From Desulfonispora thiosulfatigenes DSM 11270 (lineage in GTDB: Bacteria; Bacillota; Peptococcia; Peptococcales; Desulfonisporaceae), in NCBI RefSeq assembly GCF_900176035.1, contig NZ_FWWT01000022.1, positions 186,001-250,000 on the forward strand: a DNA stretch of 64,000 bases, read 5' to 3'. Position 1 is the first letter of the stretch, and every line of letters begins with the position of its first letter. Made by a program: the position numbers and the translations under genes. This document shows positions 33,679 to 42,963 of the stretch, piece by piece. The notes under the pieces are model-generated. The model did not search any database, was not told where the DNA came from, and saw only the letters and a list, made by a program, of their open reading frames with translations.

Positions 33679-33707
33679 TCTTAGCAAAAGCAAAGGGAGG
33701 TTTTGGA

Positions 33708-34643
33708 ATGGGTGGTGCTTTAGCAGGAAGAAAGATAGCCCTTATAGGTGGCGATGAAAGAGAATTATATTTATTAGAAGATTTGGTGAAAAAAAACCTA
33801 CAAGTTAATGCAGTTGGGTTTGATAAAATGGTGCAAACATCTAACCTCAGATTGTTTGATGATGTAAAGGAAGCAATAAAGGATGTAGGCGCTATCATTT
33901 TACCCATGACAGGAATGAATAGCGAAGGTTTTGTAAAAGCAAACTTTTCCATAAATAAAATACAAATCACAGAAAAAAATCTAATGGATATCCCAAGCCA
34001 TATTCCAATTTTTATTGGAATAGCAAATGAATTTCTAAAAAATCTAGCACATAAATATAATTTAAAGGTTGTAGAAACAGCTAAAATAGAGGAAATTGCA
34101 ATTTTAAATTCTATTCCTACTGCTGAAGGTGCTATACAAGTGGCGATGGAGGAGTCTCCTATCACTATTCATGGTAGCAACGCTGTAGTGATAGGTTTTG
34201 GTAATTGTGGCAAAACTTTAGCTAGAACTTTAGATGCTCTAGGAGCTAAAACAACTGTATTAGCAAGGAAAAAAAGGGATATAGCTAGAATTATTGAAAT
34301 GGGTTATACTCCAGCAGAGTATGATGATATGAATGAGGTAATAGCAAGCGCAGAGTTTATTTTTAACACTATACCTGTTTTTATCCTTGATAAAGATAGA
34401 TTATCAGTTGTTAACCAAGACTGTCTAATAGTAGATATCGCTTCTAATCCTGGGGGTACAGATTTTAAGGTAGCAGAGGAATTAGGTATAAAGGCGACGT
34501 TAGCTCTAGGTTTACCTGGAAAAGTCGCACCTAAAACTGCTGGATTGATTCTTTCTAAAGTGATACCTAAACTAATCCAAAGTGAAACCTCCCGTCCCGA
34601 AATAAATAAGGTGGGAGGGATAAATAATGAAGCTAAAAGGTAA
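33708..34643 (+). CDS. dpaA: Dipicolinate synthase subunit A
   Basis: DpaA with DpaB oxidises the lysine-pathway intermediate (dihydrodipicolinate/HTPA) to dipicolinic acid, the calcium chelator that makes up a large part of the spore core. The N-terminal LAGRKIALIGGDERELYLLE and the second Rossmann motif VVIGFGNCGKTLARTLDALG (about 162-181) are family-typical; the C-terminus has ALGLPGKVAPKTAGLIL. 311 residues. Its end overlaps dpaB by 17 bases. It sits inside the lysine operon but has its own sigma-K-like promoter. Confidence 0.96.
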   Translation: MGGALAGRKIALIGGDERELYLLEDLVKKNLQVNAVGFDKMVQTSNLRLFDDVKEAIKDVGAIILPMTGMNSEGFVKANFSINKIQITEKNLMDIPSHIPIFIGIANEFLKNLAHKYNLKVVETAKIEEIAILNSIPTAEGAIQVAMEESPITIHGSNAVVIGFGNCGKTLARTLDALGAKTTVLARKKRDIARIIEMGYTPAEYDDMNEVIASAEFIFNTIPVFILDKDRLSVVNQDCLIVDIASNPGGTDFKVAEELGIKATLALGLPGKVAPKTAGLILSKVIPKLIQSETSRPEINKVGGINNEAKR

Positions 34644-35208
34644 AAAAATTGGATTTGCAGTAACTGGATCACATTGTACTCTTAGTGAAACCTTACCTCA
34701 AATAGAAAAATTAAAAGCCGAAGGTGCTGAAGTATTTGTTATTTTTTCTGAATCAGTATTAACAACAAGTACTAGATTTGGAACTAAAGAATATTGGTAT
34801 GAACAGTATCAAAATTCATCCGGAAATTCAATCATATCAACTATATCAGAAGCTGAACCAATTGGACCAAAGAACTATCTAGATTGCATAATTATTGCCC
34901 CATGTACTGGAAATACTCTTGGTAAATTAGCAAATGGAATAACAGATAGTTCAGTAGTAATGGCAGCAAAAGCAGGTCTTCGTAATTTGAAACCAGTTGT
35001 AATTGCTATTTCAACTAATGATGGTTTAGCTAATTCAGCAAAAAATCTTGGTGTTCTTTTAAACACTAAAAATATTTATTTTGTACCATTTAGGCAAGAT
35101 GATCCACATGATAAGCCAAATTCACTTGTAGCTAATATGGATAAAGTAGTCGATTCTATAGTAGCTGCAATAGAAGGAAAACAATTACAACCAATTATTG
35201 ATAATTAG
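34627..35208 (+). CDS. dpaB: Dipicolinate synthase subunit B
   Basis: The flavoprotein-fold (HFCD) partner of DpaA. GKKIGFAVTGSHCTLSE at the N-terminus, IIAPCTGNTLGKLANGITDSSVVMAAKAGLRN in the middle (about residues 90-120) and VPFRQDDPHDKPNSLVA at the C-terminus are characteristic. 193 residues. Starts inside dpaA with a GGGAGGG site, so the subunits are made in step. Confidence 0.96.
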   Translation: MKLKGKKIGFAVTGSHCTLSETLPQIEKLKAEGAEVFVIFSESVLTTSTRFGTKEYWYEQYQNSSGNSIISTISEAEPIGPKNYLDCIIIAPCTGNTLGKLANGITDSSVVMAAKAGLRNLKPVVIAISTNDGLANSAKNLGVLLNTKNIYFVPFRQDDPHDKPNSLVANMDKVVDSIVAAIEGKQLQPIIDN

Positions 35209-35253
35209 TTTATAATTTTCTTTCTGTTATATAAAATTAAGGAGGAGTTATAA

Positions 35254-36264
35254 GTGAAAAAAGTAAATATAGCTATAGTTGGAGCAACTGGAGCAGTAGG
35301 CCAAGAAATATTAAAGGTTATGACTGAAAGAAATTTTCCTTATAAGAGTTTAAAATTATTAGCTAGTAAAAGATCAGCTGGTCAAAAGATAACTTATAAT
35401 GGTGAAGTTTATGAAGTAGAAGAAACAACTGAAAAATCATTTGACGATGTAGATATTGCTTTATTTGCAGGGGGTCCGGCTAGTAGAGCTTATGGAAGAA
35501 TAGCTCAATCAAAAGGTGTTATAGTAATAGATAATAGCAGTACCTTTAGATTAGAACCAGATGTTCCTTTAGTAGTGCCTGAAGTTAACCCAGAAGCTCT
35601 AAAGGATCATAAAGGTTTAATTGCAAGTCCTAATTGCTCAACGATTATTATGGCAGTAGCTTTAAATCCAATTTATCGCTTTAGTAAGATTAATAGAGTT
35701 ATTGTTTCAACATATCAGGCAGTTTCTGGTGCAGGTAGAGAAGGAATAGACGAACTTAGTATTCAAAGCAAGCAGGTTTTAGATGGAAGTCCTATTAAAC
35801 CTGATAAATTTGCTCATCAGATTGCTTTTAACTTAATTCCACATATTGATTCTTGGGTAGAGGAAAATTATACAAAAGAAGAAATGAAAATGGTATATGA
35901 AACTCATAAGATTTTCGATGATAAAGAGATGGCGATTACTGCGACTACTGTACGCGTACCAGTTTTTCGTAGTCACTCTGAATCAGTATATATTGAAACT
36001 GAAGAAAATATACCTGTAGAAAAGGTAAAAGAACTATTAAGCAGTAGCAAAGGAATAGTAGTTAAAGATGAACCACAGGAAAATTCTTATCCTATGCCTG
36101 CTGATACTTCAGATACTGATGATATTTATGTTGGTAGAATTCGTAAAGATTTATATATTAAAAATGGACTTAATTTATGGATAGCAGGAGATCAAATACG
36201 TAAAGGAGCAGCTACTAACACTGTTCAGATCGCTGAAGAATTATTAAAAAATAATCTCGTGTGA
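35254..36264 (+). CDS. asd: Aspartate-semialdehyde dehydrogenase
   Basis: Converts aspartyl phosphate to aspartate semialdehyde. GATGAVGQE (10-18) binds NADPH, and SPNCSTI holds the catalytic Cys128. The later catalytic histidine is in RVPVFRSHSESVYIE. 336 residues is normal. GTG start after GGAGGAG. It supplies both the lysine/DPA branch here and hom in the threonine operon. Confidence 0.96.
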   Translation: MKKVNIAIVGATGAVGQEILKVMTERNFPYKSLKLLASKRSAGQKITYNGEVYEVEETTEKSFDDVDIALFAGGPASRAYGRIAQSKGVIVIDNSSTFRLEPDVPLVVPEVNPEALKDHKGLIASPNCSTIIMAVALNPIYRFSKINRVIVSTYQAVSGAGREGIDELSIQSKQVLDGSPIKPDKFAHQIAFNLIPHIDSWVEENYTKEEMKMVYETHKIFDDKEMAITATTVRVPVFRSHSESVYIETEENIPVEKVKELLSSSKGIVVKDEPQENSYPMPADTSDTDDIYVGRIRKDLYIKNGLNLWIAGDQIRKGAATNTVQIAEELLKNNLV

Positions 36265-36277
36265 TGGGGTGTGATTA

Positions 36278-37501
36278 ATGAAATTAATCGTCCAAAAATT
36301 TGGGGGAACTTCTGTTTCTACTAAAGAAAATAGAGATTTAGTTGCTAAAAAGATAACTTCAGCTAAACAAGAAGGATATGGTGTGATAGTTGTTGTCTCT
36401 GCAATGGGACGAAAAGGAGATCCTTATGCTACAGATACTTTAATGAGTTTTGTAAGAAATAATAGTAGTGAAGAAGTTAACCCTAGAGAACTTGATCTTC
36501 TCTTAAGTTGTGGGGAAGTTATTTCTGCGGTGCTATTATCGGAAGTCTTAAAAACTAAAGGTCATGAAGCGATAGTATTAAATGGAGCTCAGGCAGGGAT
36601 TATTACTGATGATAGTTTTAATAATGCTAAAATTTTAAAGGTTAAACCAGAAAAAATTTATAATTATCTAAATGATAATAAAATAGTTATTGTAACTGGA
36701 TTTCAGGGTGTTACAGAAGATGGCGAAATGACAACTTTAGGTAGAGGCGGTAGTGATACTACCGCTGCAGCGTTAGGAGTAGCTGTGGATGCCGAATTCG
36801 TTGATATCTATACTGATGTTGATGGAATTAAAACAGCAGATCCCCGAATTGTCAAAGATGCAAAAACATTGGATGTGATTACTTATACTGAAATTTGCAA
36901 TTTAGCCCATGAAGGAGCAAGAGTTATTCATCCAAGAGCTGTGCAAATAGCCATGCAAAAAGATATTCCTTTAAGGATTAAATGCACCTTTTCAGATAAT
37001 CCAGGTACATTGGTTAATAATTTAGGAAAAAGGTCTAATACTGTTGAGATCTTTGGAGATAGAATAATTACAGGAATAGCTCATGTAGCTAATGTAACAC
37101 AACTTAAAATTTCTATCGATAATCAAGATAGGGATAAAAACACTCAACTATCTTTATTTAATACTTTAGCAAGTAATAGAATAAGTGTAGATTTCATTAA
37201 TATAAATCCAGATAGAATTATATTTACTGTACAAGAGAATCAAACTAAGAATGCTATTAAGTTAATAGAGAATTTAGGTATAAAGGTAAATGCCTTAGTA
37301 GGATGTGCTAAAATTTCTTCAATCGGTGCAAATATGGCTGGTGTTCCTGGGGTTATGGCAAGTATAGTGGATTCCCTGACAAATGAAGATATCGAAATAT
37401 TGCAAACCGCTGATTCTCATACAACAATTTGGTGTTTGGTTCATGGCAAAGATATGGAAAATGCTGTAATAGCATTGCATAATAAATTTAAATTAAGTTA
37501 G
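36278..37501 (+). CDS. dapG: Aspartate kinase (lysine/DPA-operon copy, DapG-like)
   Basis: A second aspartate kinase, 407 residues. LIVQKFGGTSVSTKENRDLV, TTLGRGGSDTTAAALGVAVD and IYTDVDGIKTADPRIV are present, with two ACT domains in the last 150 residues. In Bacillus the enzyme of the spoVF-asd-dapG-dapA operon is inhibited by diaminopimelate, and the gene order here is identical. It differs clearly from the threonine-operon copy, so it is a paralogue rather than a recent duplicate. Confidence 0.93.
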   Translation: MKLIVQKFGGTSVSTKENRDLVAKKITSAKQEGYGVIVVVSAMGRKGDPYATDTLMSFVRNNSSEEVNPRELDLLLSCGEVISAVLLSEVLKTKGHEAIVLNGAQAGIITDDSFNNAKILKVKPEKIYNYLNDNKIVIVTGFQGVTEDGEMTTLGRGGSDTTAAALGVAVDAEFVDIYTDVDGIKTADPRIVKDAKTLDVITYTEICNLAHEGARVIHPRAVQIAMQKDIPLRIKCTFSDNPGTLVNNLGKRSNTVEIFGDRIITGIAHVANVTQLKISIDNQDRDKNTQLSLFNTLASNRISVDFININPDRIIFTVQENQTKNAIKLIENLGIKVNALVGCAKISSIGANMAGVPGVMASIVDSLTNEDIEILQTADSHTTIWCLVHGKDMENAVIALHNKFKLS

Positions 37502-37510
37502 GGGGTGGGG

Positions 37511-38392
37511 ATGTTGGTATTTGGTTCAGTTTTAACAGCAATGATAACGCCTTTTGATGAAAACTTAGAAGTAGATTATACTAAAGCAAGTGAACTTGCT
37601 GTAAGTTTAATCGAAAATGGTAGTGATGGAGTTGTTGTTGCAGGTACAACAGGTGAATCTCCAACATTATCCTTTGAAGAAAAAGTTAAGCTATTTGAGG
37701 CAGTTAAGAAAGCTGTAGGTAATAAGGGGCAAGTAATTGCAGGTACAGGAAGTAATAGTACAAGAGATAGTATTTTATTAACAGAGGCTGCTGAAAAAGC
37801 GGGGGTTGATGGAGTAATGTTAGTAGCACCTTATTATAATAAACCTCCACAAAGCGCTTTATATAAACACTTTGAAGCTATTGCAAATAAGACTAAATTA
37901 CCTATTCTCCTTTATAATGTACCAGGCAGATCATCAGTTAATATGTCTCCAGAATTAATTGCATCTTTAGCAAAGATGCAAAACATAGTTGCTATAAAAG
38001 AAGCATCAGGTAGTATGGATCAAGCAAGTGAAATTAAAAGATTAGTGTCATCTGATTTTTTAATTTATAGTGGAGATGATTCTTTAACCTTACCTTTAAT
38101 AGCTCTAGGGGGTCATGGAGTAGTTAGTGTTGCAAGTCATGTTGCAGGTACACAGATTAAAGAAATGATTGCTAGTTTTAAAGGTGGTAATGTACAGAAA
38201 GCTCAGGAGCTACATGTAAAGCTCTTTCCATTATTTAAAGCTATGTTTATAACTACTAACCCGATACCTGTAAAGGCTGCAGTTAATTTAATGGGTAAAA
38301 ATGTAGGTAGTTTACGTTTACCTTTAGAAGATGCTAGTGACGAACATAAAGATTTAATTTCTTTAGAAATGAATAAATTAGGAATATTATAA
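37511..38392 (+). CDS. dapA: 4-hydroxy-tetrahydrodipicolinate synthase
   Basis: Condenses pyruvate with aspartate semialdehyde. [17 protein letters not shown] (about 42-58), the catalytic tyrosine in [13 protein letters not shown] (Tyr135) and the Schiff-base lysine in AIKEASGS (Lys163) are all in place. About 293 residues. The TAGGGGGTGGGG stretch is best used as ribosome-binding site for ATG 37511, although GTG 37505 also opens the frame. Last gene of the operon. Confidence 0.96.
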   Translation: MLVFGSVLTAMITPFDENLEVDYTKASELAVSLIENGSDGVVVAGTTGESPTLSFEEKVKLFEAVKKAVGNKGQVIAGTGSNSTRDSILLTEAAEKAGVDGVMLVAPYYNKPPQSALYKHFEAIANKTKLPILLYNVPGRSSVNMSPELIASLAKMQNIVAIKEASGSMDQASEIKRLVSSDFLIYSGDDSLTLPLIALGGHGVVSVASHVAGTQIKEMIASFKGGNVQKAQELHVKLFPLFKAMFITTNPIPVKAAVNLMGKNVGSLRLPLEDASDEHKDLISLEMNKLGIL

Positions 38393-38405
38393 AAGTTCTT
38401 AAAAA

Positions 38406-38434
38406 GGCTGTTACTTAATAGTAACAGTCTCTTT
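38406..38434 (+). terminator. Weak terminator after dapA
   Basis: CTGTTAC/GTAACAG extended by G-T and G-C pairs, followed by TCTCTTT. Confidence 0.6.
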
Positions 38435-38586
38435 GCGTAAAATTGTTTTTTTAACACAATATTACTGATCGAAGAGATGATTAGCAATAAATTAGTATTA
38501 CCATTGCCGAAAAAAAGTTAAATTGACTCTTAATATTTAAAGTGTTAGGATTATAATCATATTTTTAAGTTGTAAGCTGGAGGATG

Positions 38587-39938
38587 ATGAAAGTGCGTGT
38601 GGTTATTATTGGAGCTGGAAAAGTCGGCTATAATATAGCAGAAATATTATCTTTAGAAAATCATGATATTATCGTGATTGAAAAGGATGAAGAACGATAT
38701 AAAATTGTCCAGGAGAACTTAGATGTAAAGGTTATTAATGGATCTGGGTCAAGTACAGCTGTTCTTTTAGAAGCTGAAATATTTGAGACGGATTTATTAG
38801 TTTCGGTTACTCAAAGTGATGAATTAAATATGATTGCGTGTATGTTAGCCAAGCAATATGGAGTTCCTAAAACCATCTCTAGAGTTAGAAATCCAGAATA
38901 TGCTGAAGGTAATAAATTAACTAATAGTTTAACATTAGGGATAGATCTTATAATTAATCCTGAAAAGGTAACTGCACTTGAAATAATGCAATTAATAGAG
39001 GTGCCTGAAGCAATTGATGTTGAGTACTTTGCAGAAGGTAAACTTCAATTTTTAGAGTTAGTTATAGATAAAAAATCACCAGTCGTAGGAAAAGCTTTAA
39101 AAAATATAGATTTTGTATATAGATGTGTAATAATTGGAATTTCTAGAAAAGGGAAAATGATTATTCCACGAGGAAATGATAAAATTTTAGAAAAAGATAT
39201 AATTTTTGTTTTAGCAAAAACTAAAGACATGATTCATATTGAAAAGGCTATCGGTAAAAAAAGAAGTAAAATAAAAAGCGTTATGATTTTAGGTGGAAGT
39301 CGCATAGCCTATTATTTAGCGAAAAGTTTAGAAAAGAAAAAATAGGTGTTAAAATAGTTGAAAAGGATCATGTGCGTTGCAAAGAACTAGCTAGAGATTT
39401 AAATACGTCTATGGTTTTACATGGTGATGGTACAGATTTAGACCTTTTAGAAGAAGAAGGAGCAGGACAAGTTGATTTATTTGTTTCTCTAACTGATGAT
39501 GATAAGTTAAATTTACTCGTGTGTTTAATAGCAAAACATCTAGGTGTTAAAAAAACAATAGCTCAAATAAGGCGTTCTGATTATTTACCTTTAATTGAAA
39601 GCGTAGGAATTGATATAGCAGTAAGTCCTAGATTATTAACTGCAGCTGCTATTTTAAGGTTTATTAGAAGGGGAGATATTGTTTCTGTTTCTTTTCTTGG
39701 AGGAGCAAAAGCAGAAATGATTGAATTAAACATTCAAGAAAAGTCCAAAATAGCAAATAAGACTTTACAAGAACTACCTTTTCCTCGAGAAGCAATAATC
39801 GGAGCTATTGTAAGAGATGGGGAAGAAATAATCCCAAAAGGTAGCGATTATTTACTACCTAAAGATAGGGTGATTATTTTTACGTTGCCTAGGGCAGTAA
39901 CAAAGGTAGAGGCATTTTTTCAAAAGTATAATTTTTAA
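38587..39938 (+). pseudogene. trkA: Trk potassium uptake regulator TrkA, interrupted by a frameshift
   Basis: TrkA is the cytoplasmic NAD-binding gate subunit of the Trk potassium channel. The first frame holds an RCK-N domain (VVIIGAGKVGYNIAEIL), an RCK-C domain and the start of the second RCK-N (SVMILGGSRIAYYLAKSLEK). The second frame (from about 39343) continues with GVKIVEKDHVRCKELARDLN and the final RCK-C. The break is the A6 run at 39337-39342: one more A restores a normal protein of about 450 residues. trkH follows, so the locus is otherwise intact. A second TrkA fragment with its own start is unlikely: no ribosome-binding site is seen there. Confidence 0.85.
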
Positions 39939-39951
39939 GTGAGGGAATAAG

Positions 39952-41397
39952 ATGAAGTTAAGGTTAGTTTTTTCTACTTTAGGCATAATTGTTATAATTA
40001 TCGGTTTAAGCATGCTTTTACCTCTAGCCTGGGCAATTTATTATGGTAGTCACGATATTTATGCCTTTTTGATTTCCTCTACTACTGCTTTAATTGTGGG
40101 TTTTACTTTATATAAGGTTTTTAAGACTCAAGATGTTTTTAGGTACAAAGAAGGATTTGCAGTTGTTTCATTAGCCTGGATCTTTGCAACTATTTTTGGT
40201 TCACTACCTTATCTTTTATCGGGAACCTTTGATAATTTTGCAGATGCAATTTTTGAAACAATGTCTGGTTTTACAACTACAGGGGCTACAGTAATTTCCA
40301 ACATTGAAATTTTACCCCATGGTATATTAGTTTGGCGTAGTTTAACACATTGGCTAGGCGGCATGGGTATCGTTGTACTATTTGTTGCTTTATTATCTTC
40401 TATAGGCACTAGTGGAATGCAAATGTTTAAAGCAGAAGCCCCAGGACCTGTTAAGGAAAAATTAAAACCTCGAATAAGTGAATCGGCAAAAATGCTCTGG
40501 TATATTTATGTCGCTTTAACTGGAGCTAATTTCTTGTTATTATGGATTTTTGGAATGAGTTTTTTCGATGCTATGTGTCATGCTTTTTCGACTGTAGCTA
40601 CAGGAGGATTTTCAAATCATAACACAAGTATTGGTTTCTATGATAGTTATGCTATCCACTTTATAAGTACTCTTTTTATGTTTTTAGCAGGTACTAATTT
40701 TACCCTTTATTATTTAGCTTTACATAATAATGACTATAAAATATTTTGGAAAAGTGAAGAATTCAGATTGTATTTAACAATAATTTTAGGTGCTATCATA
40801 ATTATTTTTGGAGATTTATTTATCCATAATTATGGAAATCCCTTTAAGATACTTGATGATGCAAGTTTACAAGTTGTATCTATTATTACTACAACAGGGT
40901 TTGTATCAGCTGATTTTGATCAATGGCCGGGGTTATCAAAGAGTATTATTTTCACCTTACTGTTTATTGGTGGTTGTGCAGGTTCTACCTCAGGCGGTAT
41001 AAAGGTATGGAGAATCTTAGTTTTATTAAAGCATACTCATCTTGAACTAAAAAGAGCTATACATCCTAGACTTATATCACCTCTTAAAATACAAGAAAAA
41101 ATTGTTCCTGATGAAGTTTTAATTAAAATTCTACAGTTTTTCTTTATTTACATGTTTATATTTATTATTTCAACTGTAATTATCTCAAGTTTCGGTTACG
41201 AATTAATTGATTCTATGTCATCTGTCATTGCAACACTTGGAAATACAGGACCTGGTTTAAATAAGTTTGGACCAACTCAAAACTTTTTGCATGCCCCAGC
41301 AGCTGCAAAGTTTTTATTTTCTTTTTTAATGTTACTTGGTAGACTAGAATTATATACTGTGCTTGTATTATTTAGTCCAGTATTTTGGAAAAAATAA
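39952..41397 (+). CDS. trkH: Trk potassium uptake system, membrane subunit TrkH
   Basis: The potassium-conducting subunit, with 481 residues and about ten membrane helices arranged as four pore repeats. The selectivity loops are seen at SGFTTTGATVI (about 104-114), STVATGGFSNH, ITTTGFVSADFD and ATLGNTGPGLN. The segment LTHWLGGMGIVVLFVALL is a TrkH/KtrB hallmark. A GAGGGAA site precedes ATG 39952, 13 bases after trkA. Being longer at the N-terminus than KtrB, it is called TrkH. Confidence 0.94.
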   Translation: MKLRLVFSTLGIIVIIIGLSMLLPLAWAIYYGSHDIYAFLISSTTALIVGFTLYKVFKTQDVFRYKEGFAVVSLAWIFATIFGSLPYLLSGTFDNFADAIFETMSGFTTTGATVISNIEILPHGILVWRSLTHWLGGMGIVVLFVALLSSIGTSGMQMFKAEAPGPVKEKLKPRISESAKMLWYIYVALTGANFLLLWIFGMSFFDAMCHAFSTVATGGFSNHNTSIGFYDSYAIHFISTLFMFLAGTNFTLYYLALHNNDYKIFWKSEEFRLYLTIILGAIIIIFGDLFIHNYGNPFKILDDASLQVVSIITTTGFVSADFDQWPGLSKSIIFTLLFIGGCAGSTSGGIKVWRILVLLKHTHLELKRAIHPRLISPLKIQEKIVPDEVLIKILQFFFIYMFIFIISTVIISSFGYELIDSMSSVIATLGNTGPGLNKFGPTQNFLHAPAAAKFLFSFLMLLGRLELYTVLVLFSPVFWKK

Positions 41398-41417
41398 TAA
41401 TATAATTAGGTGAATAT

Positions 41418-41861
41418 ATGAAACACATTGATGATATACAAAAAGAATTAAAGGCTAAGGATTATAAAATGACGCCACAGAGAAAGATAATAATAGACTT
41501 TTTTCTAAAACATCCTGAAAAACATTTAAGCGCAGAAGATGTTTTTTTAGAAGTCAAAAAAATAAACCCAGATATTGGTTTAGCGACCGTATATAGAACT
41601 TTAGAGTTATTAGCTGATTTAGAAATCTTAAAAAAAATGAATTTTGATGATGGTAAATTTAGGTATGAATTTAGTAATGAAGAAGAGCATCATCACTTAA
41701 TATGTTTGGGTTGTGATGAAGTAATAGAGTTTGAAAATGAAGTTTTAGAAAGTTTAGCTAATGTAATTGCACAAAAGCACGGATTCAAAGTTGTTGATCA
41801 TCAATTAAAATTTTATGGTTACTGCAAAAATTGTACCCAAAAAGGCAAGGATTATATTTAA
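41418..41861 (+). CDS. fur: Fur family transcriptional regulator
   Basis: A metal-dependent repressor of 147 residues. The winged helix spans about residues 10-85 (YKMTPQRKIIIDFFLKHPEK and IGLATVYRTLELLADLEILKK). The dimerisation/metal domain has EEHHHLICLGCDEVIEF with the HHH and CxxC, and a second CxxC in YGYCKNC, typical of zinc-structured Fur proteins. Iron-sensing Fur is the best guess; PerR or Zur cannot be excluded without metal-ligand analysis. Confidence 0.88.
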   Translation: MKHIDDIQKELKAKDYKMTPQRKIIIDFFLKHPEKHLSAEDVFLEVKKINPDIGLATVYRTLELLADLEILKKMNFDDGKFRYEFSNEEEHHHLICLGCDEVIEFENEVLESLANVIAQKHGFKVVDHQLKFYGYCKNCTQKGKDYI

Positions 41862-41876
41862 TGCCCTGCCTTTTTA
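41839..41876. terminator. Terminator shared by fur and the convergent minus-strand gene
   Basis: AAAAAGGCA/TGCCTTTTT with an AT-rich loop. It overlaps the end of fur and abuts the end of the minus-strand gene; A's on one side and T's on the other let it work in both directions. Confidence 0.7.
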
Positions 41877-42803
41877 ATTAGTTAACTTAACTTTAGCTAA
41901 TAGCAGATAGGAGTCCTGATTTAAAGTGTTTAAATTACATTCCCACTCGAAACCTTTATTTAACCAAAATATTAACTTTTGTTCTAAATCCTTTTTAAGA
42001 TATCCAATCAAATTACCTTGATAGTTAATGACAAATACATTATTATGTATTTTTTTAAGGTATACTGATTTTGGAATATTATTTATAAAGTCTAGTTTAT
42101 TAGCAGGGTAAAAGGTAGTTTTAAACCTTTTTAAAAAAATAGGTGGAATTTCGTTTAATTCCCCTGTAAAGCATTCAGGATGTAAATTAATTGTTGAAGG
42201 TTTTAAGGTTTGATATTCCATAGTAATTACATTTGTGGATATATCTATTTTTTTACCACATTTTAAGCAATAATCTTTATACTTTAAAGTGTTTTTATAA
42301 ATACTTCTATCAACATCTGACCATTTATTCCAACTTTTCCACTCTGTTTTACAAAGTAATTTACGGTTTTCAAAATCAGCAAAAACCCATTTGAGAAGTC
42401 GGTGGAAACCAAAAGCAAACCTGGCATGTTTAACAAAATTTGATGGAAGTCCTAGCGAAATAACATACTGCTCAAAAGATTCTTCTACCTTATCTTGAAG
42501 GTCACCTTCAATCTTAGAGTTTTTCCATGGGTAACCTTTAAGGGTTAAGTGTTCTTTGAGATTATCAAATATGTAGCCTGGACATATTTCTATGGATTCC
42601 TTTTTTGTAACATTTAATTTATCAAAAGCTTTATCAACAATTTGAATAACATAATTTTGATATTCCTTAGTTTCAAAAAGTTTTGTTTGGTAGTATTCTA
42701 AAGGTATTATGTCAAAATAATATTCTTTAGTTTCAGTGTTATATATGCCTATACCAGTTCCACCAATAAGACTACCGCTACCGGCATCATCTATTTGAAT
42801 CAT
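41874..42803 (-). CDS. Unknown protein with RNase H-like N-terminus and zinc-ribbon-like cysteines
   Basis: I do not recognise a named family. The 309-residue protein opens MIQIDDAGSGSLIGGTGIGI, an acidic strand-turn-strand pattern that recalls RNase H-fold proteins. It continues with YYFDIIPLEYYQ, then a helical, lysine-rich middle (about 55-175), and a putative metal site CLKCGKK with a later HPEC (about 180-212). The C-terminus is beta-rich. Start CAT at 42801-42803 has GAGGTG upstream. It is one of only three minus-strand protein genes here and is inserted between fur and fakA, so it may be transferred or a lineage-specific acquisition. No nuclease activity is claimed. Confidence 0.75.
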   Translation of the reverse strand: MIQIDDAGSGSLIGGTGIGIYNTETKEYYFDIIPLEYYQTKLFETKEYQNYVIQIVDKAFDKLNVTKKESIEICPGYIFDNLKEHLTLKGYPWKNSKIEGDLQDKVEESFEQYVISLGLPSNFVKHARFAFGFHRLLKWVFADFENRKLLCKTEWKSWNKWSDVDRSIYKNTLKYKDYCLKCGKKIDISTNVITMEYQTLKPSTINLHPECFTGELNEIPPIFLKRFKTTFYPANKLDFINNIPKSVYLKKIHNNVFVINYQGNLIGYLKKDLEQKLIFWLNKGFEWECNLNTLNQDSYLLLAKVKLTN

Positions 42804-42901
42804 TATGTCACCTCACTAATATTATTTGACTAATATTAAAATTTATTATAAAAAAGCAATTTTATATATAGAATATAATGGAAGATGATTTTCAGTTGTT
42901 T

Positions 42902-42931
42902 TTGACTTATTGTGAATAAAAACAGTATAAT
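42902..42931 (+). promoter_or_regulatory. Sigma-A promoter for the fakA-like gene
   Basis: TTGACT (42902-42907) and TATAAT (42926-42931) with 18 bases between. Confidence 0.75.
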
Positions 42932-42963
42932 TAGATAAAGCATATAAGAAGGAGGCACTAGGG

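Noticed and set aside
33611-34165. 184-codon minus-strand frame over the start of dpaA
   Set aside because: Antisense shadow of dpaA, low-complexity translation, and it would cross the dapB-dpaA promoter region.
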